Source of the DNA: CAITNM01 sp964446295
GTDB taxonomy: Bacteria > Pseudomonadota > Alphaproteobacteria > Paracaedibacterales > CAITNM01
Length of the DNA stretch: 36,297 nt
NCBI GenBank assembly: GCA_964446295.1
Contig: CAYUNR010000010.1
Coordinates: forward strand, 1 to 36,297
Direction: 5' to 3'
Below are positions 1 through 8,255 of the stretch, piece after piece (within the stretch, counting starts at the first letter, position 1; every line of letters starts with the position of its first letter). A program made the position numbers and the translations under genes. Under the pieces are notes generated by a model. That model did no database searches, was not told the DNA's origin, and saw only the letters and a program-made list of their open reading frames with translations.

Positions 1-476
1 GATGCAAAAGTAAATGCATCTTTTGAAACTAGTCCAACTGATTCAATGCTAATAGGCCAAAGGTGCATGTCATAAACTGTGCGAAATCGGCATTGAACAT
101 CTTCAACGGAGCGTGCTAATAACTTTGTGCCTTTTGGTAAAAAATGCCCTTTGTCAGGAGGCGTTTGATTGACATCAACCTGCAGTTTTGCAATGGCCAT
201 AGCAGGAACAGGATTAATTAAATGAGGATACAATACACTCAATAAAGCATGGGCCGTTTGTGGAAAACGGTCATCAATAGCGCGGCTAAGTCGTGCTGTT
301 AAAAACGCAAACGATTCAAGCAACCGTTCCACATGCGGGTCAGGTGATTCATCGTCCGTTAGTTCAAGTCGTCGCGCAATTTTTGGGTATTGCTTTGAGA
401 ACTCTTGGCCACTTAAACGCAAGTAGTTGAGTTCTTCTTGATAATAGCGAACTAGGCTATCGTCTACCTTTGCCAT
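1..476 (-). CDS. tssF: Type VI secretion baseplate protein TssF, N-terminal part (runs off left edge)
   Basis: TssF (VasA/ImpG) is a wedge component of the T6SS baseplate, acting at the inner face of the cytoplasmic membrane. The reading frame opens with ATG at 476 and stays open to base 1, giving about 158 N-terminal residues of a family usually near 600. The start reads MAKVDDSLVRYYQEELNYLR, followed by a YPKIARRL segment and DPHVERLLESFAFLTARL. These are the characteristic conserved N-terminal TssF blocks (YYxxELxYLR, DPxVERLLEAFAFLTAR). The ribosome binding site before 476 is weak. The gene lies 71 bases downstream of the OTU-like gene on the same strand, so the two may be co-transcribed. 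The rest of the T6SS cluster presumably continues to the left. The family call is firm; the gene is incomplete only because of the window edge. Confidence 0.92.
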   Translation of the reverse strand, partial: MAKVDDSLVRYYQEELNYLRLSGQEFSKQYPKIARRLELTDDESPDPHVERLLESFAFLTARLSRAIDDRFPQTAHALLSVLYPHLINPVPAMAIAKLQVDVNQTPPDKGHFLPKGTKLLARSVEDVQCRFRTVYDMHLWPISIESVGLVSKDAFTFA

Positions 477-547
477 AGAGTCTTGAATTTAATCCCCTAT
501 GACAATGGTAAGGCGAATGGTGTGCATAACACAATAGTGCTTTGCTT

Positions 548-2965
548 TTATGGATACGATGCGTATCTATCTTCTAGTTTTGTCCATGCTACATGACGAA
601 TTTCTTGTGCTATAGCAGCGTAATCACCTGGTAATACGAACTTATCGTAATGGTTGGGCGATTTATCTAAAAATATATTTTTAGCTGTTGGCGATGTTAA
701 AATAACAGTGGCTAGGTGTTTGCCACCTGTTTCTGCTGGGTACGGCATTGTTACGCTATCATATGGTCTATCTTTAAGACGGGTCATGACGTCAAGCGGT
801 GTTCTGCCATATGCTTCTCCGCTTGAAAAAACAAAGACATTCACATTATTAATAATTGCCCATAATTGAGTATAAGGCGCGTCACAAGGTAGCCAACCAC
901 ATAGTTCATCTTCTCTAAGTGCTAATGTTTCCATTTCTGCTCTCAAAGAATCAGCTGAAAGTTCTGTAGGAAGAACAGGCAGTGATGTCGCTATTTCTAG
1001 TCGTTGTGAAAGTAACTGTTGATTCATTTTCCTGTTAAGTGCTTCTTTTTCACTATCATAGCTATCCCATAATGTTCTAATTGCTTTTGCTTCGGCATGG
1101 TTAGCAGTGGTGGTGCAAATTTCTTGGCAAACTCCATTGATAAAATTAGCATATCCCGTTGTGCAAAGAGCATCTATGGAAAAGGCATGCTCGCTTCTTC
1201 CGGGGAGCATATTTGTGCTAATAAAATCTTTTAAAGTGCTACCAATTAAAATATATTTTTCTGTTTGCTTAGCGTCTCTATCAGAGTAGTTTTCTGCAAG
1301 GGTGCTATATTTTTGATGCAAACTCAGCATGGTTACTTGTTTTTGTCCAATTTCTTTAATAAATTCTGGATTTTTTAATTCAAACGCTTTAATTTTCTCT
1401 TCATTTAGTGTTAGAGCATTTCTTGCTGCTTGCATCGCAACTTCTGTTGTTTTTACATTTTTAATAAAATGATCTAACTGTTGTTTGGTGGCAAACAGCG
1501 CTTTATGCTCTTTAATGAGAGCTTCGTTACTTTTTTGGCATTGTTCGAATTCTGCTTGCGCTAATTTAAAGGCGGCTTCAGTTTCAGTGCGAGCAGTTCC
1601 TATTGCCGCTTTAGCTGTTGTTTCTGCTACTTTTGCTTCATTATCTAATCTAAGAATTTCAGCATCAATTGTTTCTAAAAGCCTATTTAATTCGGCATTG
1701 GAAGCTCTTAATGACATTACTTCGTCTATTATGTTTTTAAAATTTTTGGCGTGAGCACCCATTGCTAATTGATCAGGCATATTTAAAAATGCATGAAAAG
1801 AAGTGAGTGATGCTTCTAGCGTAGGTAATTGGGTAACGTGCATTACCAAATCTTTTTTTGATTGTGCTAAAAGTGCTTCATTTTCTGTTTGTTTATCTAT
1901 TAGAAATGTTTGATAAGTATCTAGTTTTGCTTGTAGTGCATCTGCTTGTTCCGAATCTGTTAAACGAAATGCTGCAATTTTATTAGAGATAAGTGTTACA
2001 AAACCAATTCCATCCATATGTCTGCTGGCAAGGAAATAGAGTCGTTTGGCCTCACTATCAGTTGCATGATCTAAAATAGCTCGATAAATTTTATGACGAC
2101 CATTTCCTTCTTGTATGCCTTCTAGCGGGCCATCTGTTGGTATAAAACAGCTATGCTCTCCACACATTCCATCTCCTAATGAAGGCACTGGTTTAAGCGC
2201 TACACTTGTAGAAAGGCCAAGTAGAGCGATTGTTTCTGCTTCAAGTTCAAGGGGTAATGATGTTTCTGCAACACTATTGAGCACAGTGGTTAAATGATCA
2301 AATACTGCTGCATAAGTTGCACCCAAACTTTTCATTTTAAAACTATTCAGCATGGCTCCTAATTTTGCAAATACCGTGTCAGAGATAGATTCATTGGCAA
2401 CGCGCTCTAAAGTATCTTCATCAAGGCATACTATGGCTGATATATCTAGTTTGTTGCCCGCTTGCTTAAATAGTCCGTAGCGTAATTCACGCTTTACACG
2501 ATTTCTTAAGTCATCAAGCGTTGATCTTTCATTCCAGAAATACTCTTGTGCTGCTAAGGAAAGCATTGTAATTCTCAGCAAATGCTCTTTTTGATGTGTT
2601 TCTCTGGCAATTGATTTATCAAGATGGCTTAAGAAATCATACACAATACGGTGATTTCTAACTTTTCCTGTTCCCCACTGAGTATTGAACGCGTAATACA
2701 ATTCGGTTTTGAGGTGTGCGTCGACCATTACGTCAATTTCGGGTTGTGTGGCAATTCTGTCAGATAGAGTGGTAATCAGTTGATTAGTCGTTTGTCTGGC
2801 CATATTGTCTGCTTCTTCTGTATAGCCTTTTTCAGAAAAATCAGTAGTTCTTGTTAAGATTTCTTCAATCTCAGCGTAAAGAGTAACTGTTGCTTCAGCA
2901 GAATCTGCTGATCGTGCAATACTCATGGCAACGAGTAACCCACACAAATAGTTTCTTGTGCTCAT
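548..2965 (-). CDS. Secreted OTU-like cysteine protease (putative deubiquitinase) with large helical insertion
   Basis: A protein of 805 residues from ATG 2965, which has an AGGA site about 10 bases upstream. A TTG 45 bases earlier is also possible but has no good site. The N-terminus (MSTRNYLCGLLVAMSIARSA) looks like a Sec signal peptide. Residues 262-273 read PSLGDGMCGEHS, matching the OTU catalytic Cys loop (D-G-N-C) with Asp265 and Cys268. Near the C-terminus a strand-like NVNVFVFSSG is followed by NHYDKFVLP, matching the OTU His motif (HYD) with His772. About 500 residues separate the two halves; about 340-650 of these look helical, coiled-coil-like and Glu/Ala/Lys-rich. Known OTU enzymes cleave ubiquitin chains, and Legionella Lot enzymes carry helical insertions. 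Calling this a host-directed deubiquitinase is inference from motifs and lifestyle. It sits just 5' of tssF, but the signal peptide argues against simple T6SS cargo. Confidence 0.62.
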   Translation of the reverse strand: MSTRNYLCGLLVAMSIARSADSAEATVTLYAEIEEILTRTTDFSEKGYTEEADNMARQTTNQLITTLSDRIATQPEIDVMVDAHLKTELYYAFNTQWGTGKVRNHRIVYDFLSHLDKSIARETHQKEHLLRITMLSLAAQEYFWNERSTLDDLRNRVKRELRYGLFKQAGNKLDISAIVCLDEDTLERVANESISDTVFAKLGAMLNSFKMKSLGATYAAVFDHLTTVLNSVAETSLPLELEAETIALLGLSTSVALKPVPSLGDGMCGEHSCFIPTDGPLEGIQEGNGRHKIYRAILDHATDSEAKRLYFLASRHMDGIGFVTLISNKIAAFRLTDSEQADALQAKLDTYQTFLIDKQTENEALLAQSKKDLVMHVTQLPTLEASLTSFHAFLNMPDQLAMGAHAKNFKNIIDEVMSLRASNAELNRLLETIDAEILRLDNEAKVAETTAKAAIGTARTETEAAFKLAQAEFEQCQKSNEALIKEHKALFATKQQLDHFIKNVKTTEVAMQAARNALTLNEEKIKAFELKNPEFIKEIGQKQVTMLSLHQKYSTLAENYSDRDAKQTEKYILIGSTLKDFISTNMLPGRSEHAFSIDALCTTGYANFINGVCQEICTTTANHAEAKAIRTLWDSYDSEKEALNRKMNQQLLSQRLEIATSLPVLPTELSADSLRAEMETLALREDELCGWLPCDAPYTQLWAIINNVNVFVFSSGEAYGRTPLDVMTRLKDRPYDSVTMPYPAETGGKHLATVILTSPTAKNIFLDKSPNHYDKFVLPGDYAAIAQEIRHVAWTKLEDRYASYP

Positions 2966-3088
2966 TTTTAATATCCTAAATAAAAGAGATATTTTAAGTA
3001 TTGGGAGCAAATATTAAAATTTTATTAAAACTAGAAACAATTTTAATGAGATATAATCAGGTGTTTCTGTGAAGCTGGTGAGTGATGT

Positions 3089-4267
3089 CTAATTTTTGAT
3101 CATAATTTTTCGTGTGATTACCCATGCAAGAACGGCTTCAGCACCAATCATTAATGCTAGAGGCAGATAAGTGTGATCGTAGAAATGTGCAATGATCTGC
3201 AAACCGGCCGCGCTAAATATTAACCTTAAAGCAACTAGCATTCCAGAAGCTCGTGCCGCTGCTCCTCGTACTGCTCCCATAGCTATTGGATAGCACATAC
3301 TAATAGGTATCGCGCACGCCATGCTTGACCCAATTAAAATGACTGTTAGTAAAAAGGGGTCTGTTGGTAAAATGAATCCGTAAATGCCTGCTAGTAGTCC
3401 GAACAAAACATACAATTTAATACTTACTTTGAAGCACTGTTGTTTACCGAATCGTTTATACAACATGCCGCTGCAAAAGCTTACAATTCCGAATGATGAT
3501 GCAAGTGCTCCTTGGTACATTCCAAAGTGTTCTAAAGAAACACCTAAATCTTCTCGATAAAAAATTGGAGCAAGTCCCACAAATACAAAATAGCATACGG
3601 AAATACTTAATATTGCAGCAGCTGGCCATAGAAAAGTTTTTGATTTGAATAGTGGTATGTAGGTTTTAAGACCTAAACTAGGTTGGATTTTATGAGGTGT
3701 TTTTTGTCTTGGGAGATATTTTACGCTTAAAGCAAAACAAACAATGGACAAGATCAGTAGTGCTAAAAAATTAGAGCGCCACCCAAACCACAAGTTTAAA
3801 TAGCTACCCAGTACTGGTGCTGCACCCATAGTAATGCCACCAATGCCATTTAGAATGCCCATATAACTCTCTCGGGATTTTGGGTAAAATTCGTAAATGA
3901 TTGAGTAGCTCAATACATTAGGGCCACTCATGCCCAAACCTTGTAATACACGTCCTATTAGCAATGTTTCAAACGTGGGTGCAATATAGCAAAAAATACT
4001 TCCTATAATAAACACGCAAAGAGATATCAAAGATATATTTTTGCTACTAAAACGTTCTGCTAATGGACCAACCCATAAAGTGCTTAAAGCGTATGCAAAA
4101 AAATTCAAACTTAAAGCGAGTTGAGTCTGCTCAATGCTAATAGAAAAAGCTTCCATGATTTCAGGGAAGCTTGGCGTGAACACGTCCATTTCCATGCCTG
4201 TTAGAACGCTCATTAAGCAAAGGCTTAAAAAGCGCAAGTCTATAAGCTTAGATGCTCTAATGGCCAT
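3089..4267 (-). CDS. MFS drug-efflux transporter, Bcr/CflA-like (DHA1)
   Basis: A 392-residue inner membrane protein with about 12 hydrophobic helices, the normal length for a 12-TM major facilitator. Helix 1 is followed by DVFTPSFPEIMEAF, the D-x-y/f-x-PalP-like signature of Bcr/CflA and related DHA1 exporters. The loop between helices 2 and 3 carries a motif-A-like GPLAERFSSK, and a GRVLQGLGMSG segment corresponds to motif C/B regions of this group. The likely role is proton-coupled export of small molecules or drugs; the substrate cannot be read from sequence. The ATG lies inside the 3' end of tsaD (28-base overlap, same strand), so translation is probably coupled to tsaD. No terminator is evident after its stop at 3089. 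Confidence 0.82.
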   Translation of the reverse strand: MAIRASKLIDLRFLSLCLMSVLTGMEMDVFTPSFPEIMEAFSISIEQTQLALSLNFFAYALSTLWVGPLAERFSSKNISLISLCVFIIGSIFCYIAPTFETLLIGRVLQGLGMSGPNVLSYSIIYEFYPKSRESYMGILNGIGGITMGAAPVLGSYLNLWFGWRSNFLALLILSIVCFALSVKYLPRQKTPHKIQPSLGLKTYIPLFKSKTFLWPAAAILSISVCYFVFVGLAPIFYREDLGVSLEHFGMYQGALASSFGIVSFCSGMLYKRFGKQQCFKVSIKLYVLFGLLAGIYGFILPTDPFLLTVILIGSSMACAIPISMCYPIAMGAVRGAAARASGMLVALRLIFSAAGLQIIAHFYDHTYLPLALMIGAEAVLAWVITRKIMIKN

Positions 4268-5265
4268 CGTGGTTTTGGCTGAAATTCATCTGTTGATGGT
4301 AGCATGCCGTTGTTGATTGCCTCAATAGCTGCCCATCCAATCATAGCAGCATTGTCTGTGCATAAATCCATGGGTGGAAAAATTGCTTCTATTGATTTTT
4401 CAGTACATAAACTTTGAAGTTGTTCGCGTAAATGTTTATTGGCTGCAACGCCACCGGCCATAACTAAACGTTCTACTTTATGACGACTACATTTTAAAGC
4501 TTTGAGTAATCGTTCTTTAAAAATTTCACCAACTGTATATTGGAAGCTTGCTGCAATATCGCAAGCAGTTTGTTCATCAATCGTATTTTTTTCAATGGTT
4601 TGCTTTACTGCTGTTTTGAGTCCTGAAAAAGAAAAGTTAGGTTCAGGCGTATGTTCTAATGGTCGCGGAAATACGAAGCGTTTACTATCTCCAAATACTG
4701 CTTTTTTCTCTAAGGCAGGTCCGCCGGGGAAATCAAAATTTAAAAGCTTGGCAATTTTGTCGAAACATTCTCCTGCAGCATCATCTAGCGTTTGTCCTAA
4801 AAGGTTGTATTGACGAAATCCTAATACTTCAACAAACATACAGTGTCCACCTGAAGTTAATAATAACAAGTAAGGGTAGGGGGCGTCATGACTTAATCTA
4901 GCAGTTAAAGCATGTCCTTCTAGGTGGTTGATTGCATAAATGGGCTTATTCAAAGAAAGACTCAGAGATTTTGCAAGCATTACACCTACCAAAACGCCGC
5001 CTATAAGTCCAGGGCCCGCTGTGACTGCAATTGCGTCAATTGCGCTTAAGGAAATTCCAGCTTTCTTTATTGCTTGATTCAAAATTGGTTCAATATTACA
5101 AAGATGTGCTCGTGCAGCAAGTTCAGGAACGACTCCGCCATATGCTTGATGCTCATTTATTTGGCTACGAGTGACTAAGCTTAACATCCTATTGCCAATA
5201 ATTTCATTCTGAATTACAGCAATAGACGTTTCGTCACAACTTGTTTCAATTGCCAAAATAATCAT
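4240..5265 (-). CDS. tsaD: tRNA N6-adenosine threonylcarbamoyltransferase TsaD
   Basis: TsaD transfers the threonylcarbamoyl group to A37 of ANN-decoding tRNAs, working in the cytoplasm with TsaB and TsaE. The 341-residue length is typical. The protein opens with MIILAIETSCDETSIAV, the ASKHA-fold phosphate-1 motif. It has HQAYGGVVPELAARAH near residues 39-54, and the metal-binding HxxxH in NHLEGH (His114, His118). GGVAANKHLR and CTDNAAMIGWAA near the C-terminus complete the Kae1/TsaD pattern. The stop overlaps the start of the downstream MFS gene. The start is 91 bases from the divergent patatin gene, so the shared gap probably holds promoters for both. Confidence 0.97.
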   Translation of the reverse strand: MIILAIETSCDETSIAVIQNEIIGNRMLSLVTRSQINEHQAYGGVVPELAARAHLCNIEPILNQAIKKAGISLSAIDAIAVTAGPGLIGGVLVGVMLAKSLSLSLNKPIYAINHLEGHALTARLSHDAPYPYLLLLTSGGHCMFVEVLGFRQYNLLGQTLDDAAGECFDKIAKLLNFDFPGGPALEKKAVFGDSKRFVFPRPLEHTPEPNFSFSGLKTAVKQTIEKNTIDEQTACDIAASFQYTVGEIFKERLLKALKCSRHKVERLVMAGGVAANKHLREQLQSLCTEKSIEAIFPPMDLCTDNAAMIGWAAIEAINNGMLPSTDEFQPKPRWPLEHLSL

Positions 5266-5356
5266 AAAATATCTTTCAAGTTAACTATTTCTTAAATAAA
5301 TTCATGTAGGTTAACACTATAGATAAAGAATTTTTTATGATTTTGGAAGGTAAACT

Positions 5357-6448
5357 ATGGCAGAAAAAGCAAAAAAAAGAGTGTCCATTGCATGTCAAGG
5401 TGGTGGCTCTCACGGAGCTTTTACTTGGGGTGTCTTGGATAAGATATTGGAAGATGGTCGCTTTGAAATTGAGGGTCTGACAGGGACTTCTGCTGGTGGT
5501 ATGAATGCTGTAGCTGTGGCTCAAGGATTGGCAAAGGGCGGAAATGAAGAAGCTCGTGCTACGCTAAAATTATTTTGGGAGAGAGTTTCTGAAAGCGGAA
5601 AAAATAGCTCTCTTAACAATCGCGGTCCTATAGATAAGCACATGAATAACTGGACAATGTATAATTCTCCTGGGTTTGTTATGTTCGAGTACTTAAGTCG
5701 TATGTATTCGCCTTATGAACTGAACCCAATGAAAACAGATCCATTGCGTGATGTGATTAAGAAAACCTTTGATTTTGAATTTTTAAAAACACAAGACGTT
5801 TGTAAAGTATTTTTGTGTGCTACACACGTGTTTACTGGTAAATTGACCGTGTTTAAAACTGAAGAATTAAAAGTTGAATGCTTACTTGCAACAGCATGCT
5901 TACCAACAATTCATAGTGCTGTATTGGTAGATGGTGAATATTATTGGGATGGTGGGTTCATTGGAAATCCTGTGATGTTCCCATTAGTTTATGATTGCGA
6001 ATCTTCTGACATTATTTTAATTCAATTGAATCCAACTGTTAGAAATAAATTACCAACAAGTGCTCGTGAAATTGGTGATCGTTTGAATGAAATTACTAAC
6101 AATGCTTCAGTTGTACGTGAAATTCGTGCAATGCACTTGATTAGCCAATTACAAGACGAAGGAATTATTCCTGAAGGACGTATGAAACGCGTTCACTTAC
6201 ATCTTATTGAAGACGAATCTACCTTCCAAGAGCTTGGTTGGGGAAGTAAGCTTAATACTGAGCCAGAATTTTTCCAGCATTTGTTTGAAAAAGGCCGTAA
6301 AGCAGCTGAATCTTGGATTAAGGAAAATTACGACAATGTAGGCAAAAAAACGACAGCTCCGATCCGTGAACATTTCACAGGAAAAGACTGGACTAAGCAC
6401 ACAAGTCATAGTGGACCTATAAAAATGATCGATAAGAAAAAGAAATAA
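5357..6448 (+). CDS. Patatin-like phospholipase
   Basis: A 363-residue patatin-family acyl hydrolase. The oxyanion-hole motif GGGSHGAF is at residues 15-22, the nucleophile elbow GTSAG has Ser45, and the catalytic Asp is in DGG at 198-200, so the Ser/Asp dyad is intact. There is no signal peptide, and the C-terminus is Lys-rich. A GGAAGG site lies about 8 bases before the ATG. The family hydrolyses phospholipids or other acyl esters. Members of this length are common in alphaproteobacteria, and Rickettsia Pat1/Pat2 act on host membranes. A host-membrane role here is inference; a housekeeping lipid role is equally possible. It is a single-gene unit, divergent from tsaD and closed by the strong terminator at 6466-6496. 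Confidence 0.9.
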   Translation: MAEKAKKRVSIACQGGGSHGAFTWGVLDKILEDGRFEIEGLTGTSAGGMNAVAVAQGLAKGGNEEARATLKLFWERVSESGKNSSLNNRGPIDKHMNNWTMYNSPGFVMFEYLSRMYSPYELNPMKTDPLRDVIKKTFDFEFLKTQDVCKVFLCATHVFTGKLTVFKTEELKVECLLATACLPTIHSAVLVDGEYYWDGGFIGNPVMFPLVYDCESSDIILIQLNPTVRNKLPTSAREIGDRLNEITNNASVVREIRAMHLISQLQDEGIIPEGRMKRVHLHLIEDESTFQELGWGSKLNTEPEFFQHLFEKGRKAAESWIKENYDNVGKKTTAPIREHFTGKDWTKHTSHSGPIKMIDKKKK

Positions 6449-6465
6449 TAAAATTCCTCTGTAAG

Positions 6466-6496
6466 AAAAAAGGGCTCTTTAAAGAGCCCTTTTTTT
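6466..6496. terminator. Strong bidirectional rho-independent terminator
   Basis: A near-perfect palindrome, AAAGGGCTC - TTTAAA - GAGCCCTTT, flanked by an A-run on the left and a T-run on the right. It lies between the convergent patatin (stop 6448) and signal peptidase (stop 6513) genes. It forms a GC-core hairpin with a U-tract on either transcript, so it should stop transcription from both sides. Confidence 0.93.
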
Positions 6497-6512
6497 GTGA
6501 ATAGTTTGACTT

Positions 6513-7343
6513 TTATTCAGGGATAGTCATTATGCGTTCAATTCTTACGCCTGTGAGCCATTTCCAAACTTCATACCACTTTGCTGACGTTGAAAAGAAT
6601 ACAAAAGCAACTTTACCCATAAGATGATCATAAGAAATAAAACTTACTTTGTCATTCATGTAACGGCTATCAAGCGATCCATCGCGGTTATCACCAATGA
6701 TCATGAAGTGATTTTCTGGAACGACATACTCTGGCGTATCATCGACTCTATGCTCTCCGAAAGGAATGCACTTAATAAAAGTGTGCTTAACGCCGTTCGG
6801 AAGTGTTTCCTCATATTTTTGAGCCATAATATTTTTACCATATTGATCAACGTGTGGAAAATCTTCAACTCGTTTAATAGGGCACTCTTTACCATTAATC
6901 CACAAACGTCCTTTTTTCATTTGAACGCGGTCACCTGGTAAACCGATAATGCGTTTAACGTAATCTTTTGCGGAATCCCAAAGCTTAATACCCAAAATAG
7001 AAAATGGTTCAGAATCTTTTGGGTTATGAAATACACCTATATCCCCCATTTTAGGGTTTTCCGGGAGTATTCGTCCTTTAAACCAATCCACATCTGACCC
7101 AAAAGGCAAGCTATATCGTGTATAGCCATAAGCAAATTTATTTACGACTAAAAAATCTCCAATCAACAAATTAGGAATCATTGATCCAGTTGGAATATTG
7201 AATGGTTTGAAAAATAATGTGCTAAAAACTAAAAAACCTATAATGAATTTTGTAAGGCTTTTTGCTTCAGCTTTAAACTTTTCGCGCTTTTGTTGTTTTT
7301 CGTTTATTGCAGACTCAGTGGCAACATGATCAAGTTCAGCCAT
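6513..7343 (-). CDS. lepB: Signal peptidase I
   Basis: Signal peptidase I removes Sec and Tat signal peptides at the outer face of the inner membrane. The 276-residue protein has one N-terminal membrane segment (about residues 31-46). Next is PTGSMIPNLLIGD with nucleophile Ser54, then YVKRIIGLPGD with general-base Lys130, then the conserved box GDNRDGSLDSRY at 217-228. All catalytic parts are present. It follows the vgrG/MORN pair on the same strand after a 52-base gap that contains a TATAAT-like element, so it may have its own promoter. Its 3' end is closed by the shared terminator. It would process the several signal-peptide proteins in this window. Confidence 0.96.
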   Translation of the reverse strand: MAELDHVATESAINEKQQKREKFKAEAKSLTKFIIGFLVFSTLFFKPFNIPTGSMIPNLLIGDFLVVNKFAYGYTRYSLPFGSDVDWFKGRILPENPKMGDIGVFHNPKDSEPFSILGIKLWDSAKDYVKRIIGLPGDRVQMKKGRLWINGKECPIKRVEDFPHVDQYGKNIMAQKYEETLPNGVKHTFIKCIPFGEHRVDDTPEYVVPENHFMIIGDNRDGSLDSRYMNDKVSFISYDHLMGKVAFVFFSTSAKWYEVWKWLTGVRIERIMTIPE

Positions 7344-7395
7344 TCAAACCTTCTAGGTGTACTTTTGACTTTTATTATAAGCAACAAAATAAAAG

Positions 7396-8253
7396 TTAAC
7401 AACTGTGTGCCGCTTCCGGGTCATGCTGTTGGTGTGTTTCACGTCCTTCGTGATAGATTTTTTTTAAATAAGGTTTTCCGTTAGAAAAAATAATCATTTC
7501 CCCGTGAAGTTTACCTTTTTTGTAGGTTGAAAAAATTTGGTTATTTCCAAATTCATCATAAATTTTTGACATTCCGTGCATTATTCCACGCTCATATTCA
7601 ATTTCCATTGCTGTTTTTCCATCTTCATGAAAAGACTTCATCAGGCCATGCATTTCTCCCTGTTGAAAATTTATTTCGCGTTCTATTTTTCCATCTGGGT
7701 AATAATATGTTGTGGGGCCATCAAGTTTATCTTTCACATAATGTGCTTGCATTTCGTAATGCCCTTCTTTGGTTTTAATACTAGTTACCCCATGTTTTAA
7801 TCCCTTTGAAAATTCTGCGTGTAAAATTTTATCGCCTACTTTTTGAATTTTCACCTCGTGCACAGGTGCGGTGATATCTTCCTTAGGAGTCTCTTCGTCG
7901 TCTTCTTCTTCAGAGTCTTCTTCTTTGTCATCGTGTGCATCTTCTTCTTCATCACGTTGACTTTCTTCCTCAAAAGTTCTGAGTTCGTCTTCATTTTCTT
8001 GGGCGCAATGTTCGTAACCTGGCGAGCAATCAGGAGCCTTTTCGCTATTATCATCAAGGCTTACATTCTGACTAGCTGAATGTTTTGCAAAATCTTTGAT
8101 GCTGTATGGTTTTTTTAAAATGTCTTGAGATTGACGAACTAACGTTTCAGCATCTTTTTTATTTTCAGTTGCTTGTTGTGATTGTTCTTCAGTTTTTTCT
8201 TGGTTGATCGCTTTTTGATCAGTTTCTGCAAATTGATGACTATCAATGGTCAT
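7396..8253 (-). CDS. Acidic MORN-repeat (YwqK-like) protein encoded directly after VgrG
   Basis: A 285-residue cytosolic-type protein with no signal peptide. Residues 1-75 are polar and Gln/Glu/Lys-rich. Residues 85-126 are an extremely acidic stretch dominated by Glu and Asp. Residues 148-270 hold about five MORN_2/YwqK-type repeats of roughly 20-23 residues, for example GPTTYYYPDGKIEREINFQQ and similar G-x-hG...G-K units. Its ATG is 2 bases after the vgrG stop, and its ribosome site (AGGA) lies inside the vgrG 3' end, so the two genes are almost certainly co-translated. Position makes a VgrG-linked cargo, adaptor or immunity role likely, but MORN repeats are scaffolding or binding modules and show no enzymatic activity here. 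The function is not known. Confidence 0.72.
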   Translation of the reverse strand: MTIDSHQFAETDQKAINQEKTEEQSQQATENKKDAETLVRQSQDILKKPYSIKDFAKHSASQNVSLDDNSEKAPDCSPGYEHCAQENEDELRTFEEESQRDEEEDAHDDKEEDSEEEDDEETPKEDITAPVHEVKIQKVGDKILHAEFSKGLKHGVTSIKTKEGHYEMQAHYVKDKLDGPTTYYYPDGKIEREINFQQGEMHGLMKSFHEDGKTAMEIEYERGIMHGMSKIYDEFGNNQIFSTYKKGKLHGEMIIFSNGKPYLKKIYHEGRETHQQHDPEAAHSC

Positions 8254-8255
8254 GT

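Noticed and set aside
654..2297. Several plus-strand short frames opposite the OTU-like gene
   Set aside because: All are antisense to a long, coherent minus-strand protein with signal peptide and OTU motifs.
5285..5524. 79-codon minus-strand frame across the tsaD-patatin gap
   Set aside because: It overlaps the start and the conserved glycine motifs of the patatin gene; it is antisense noise.
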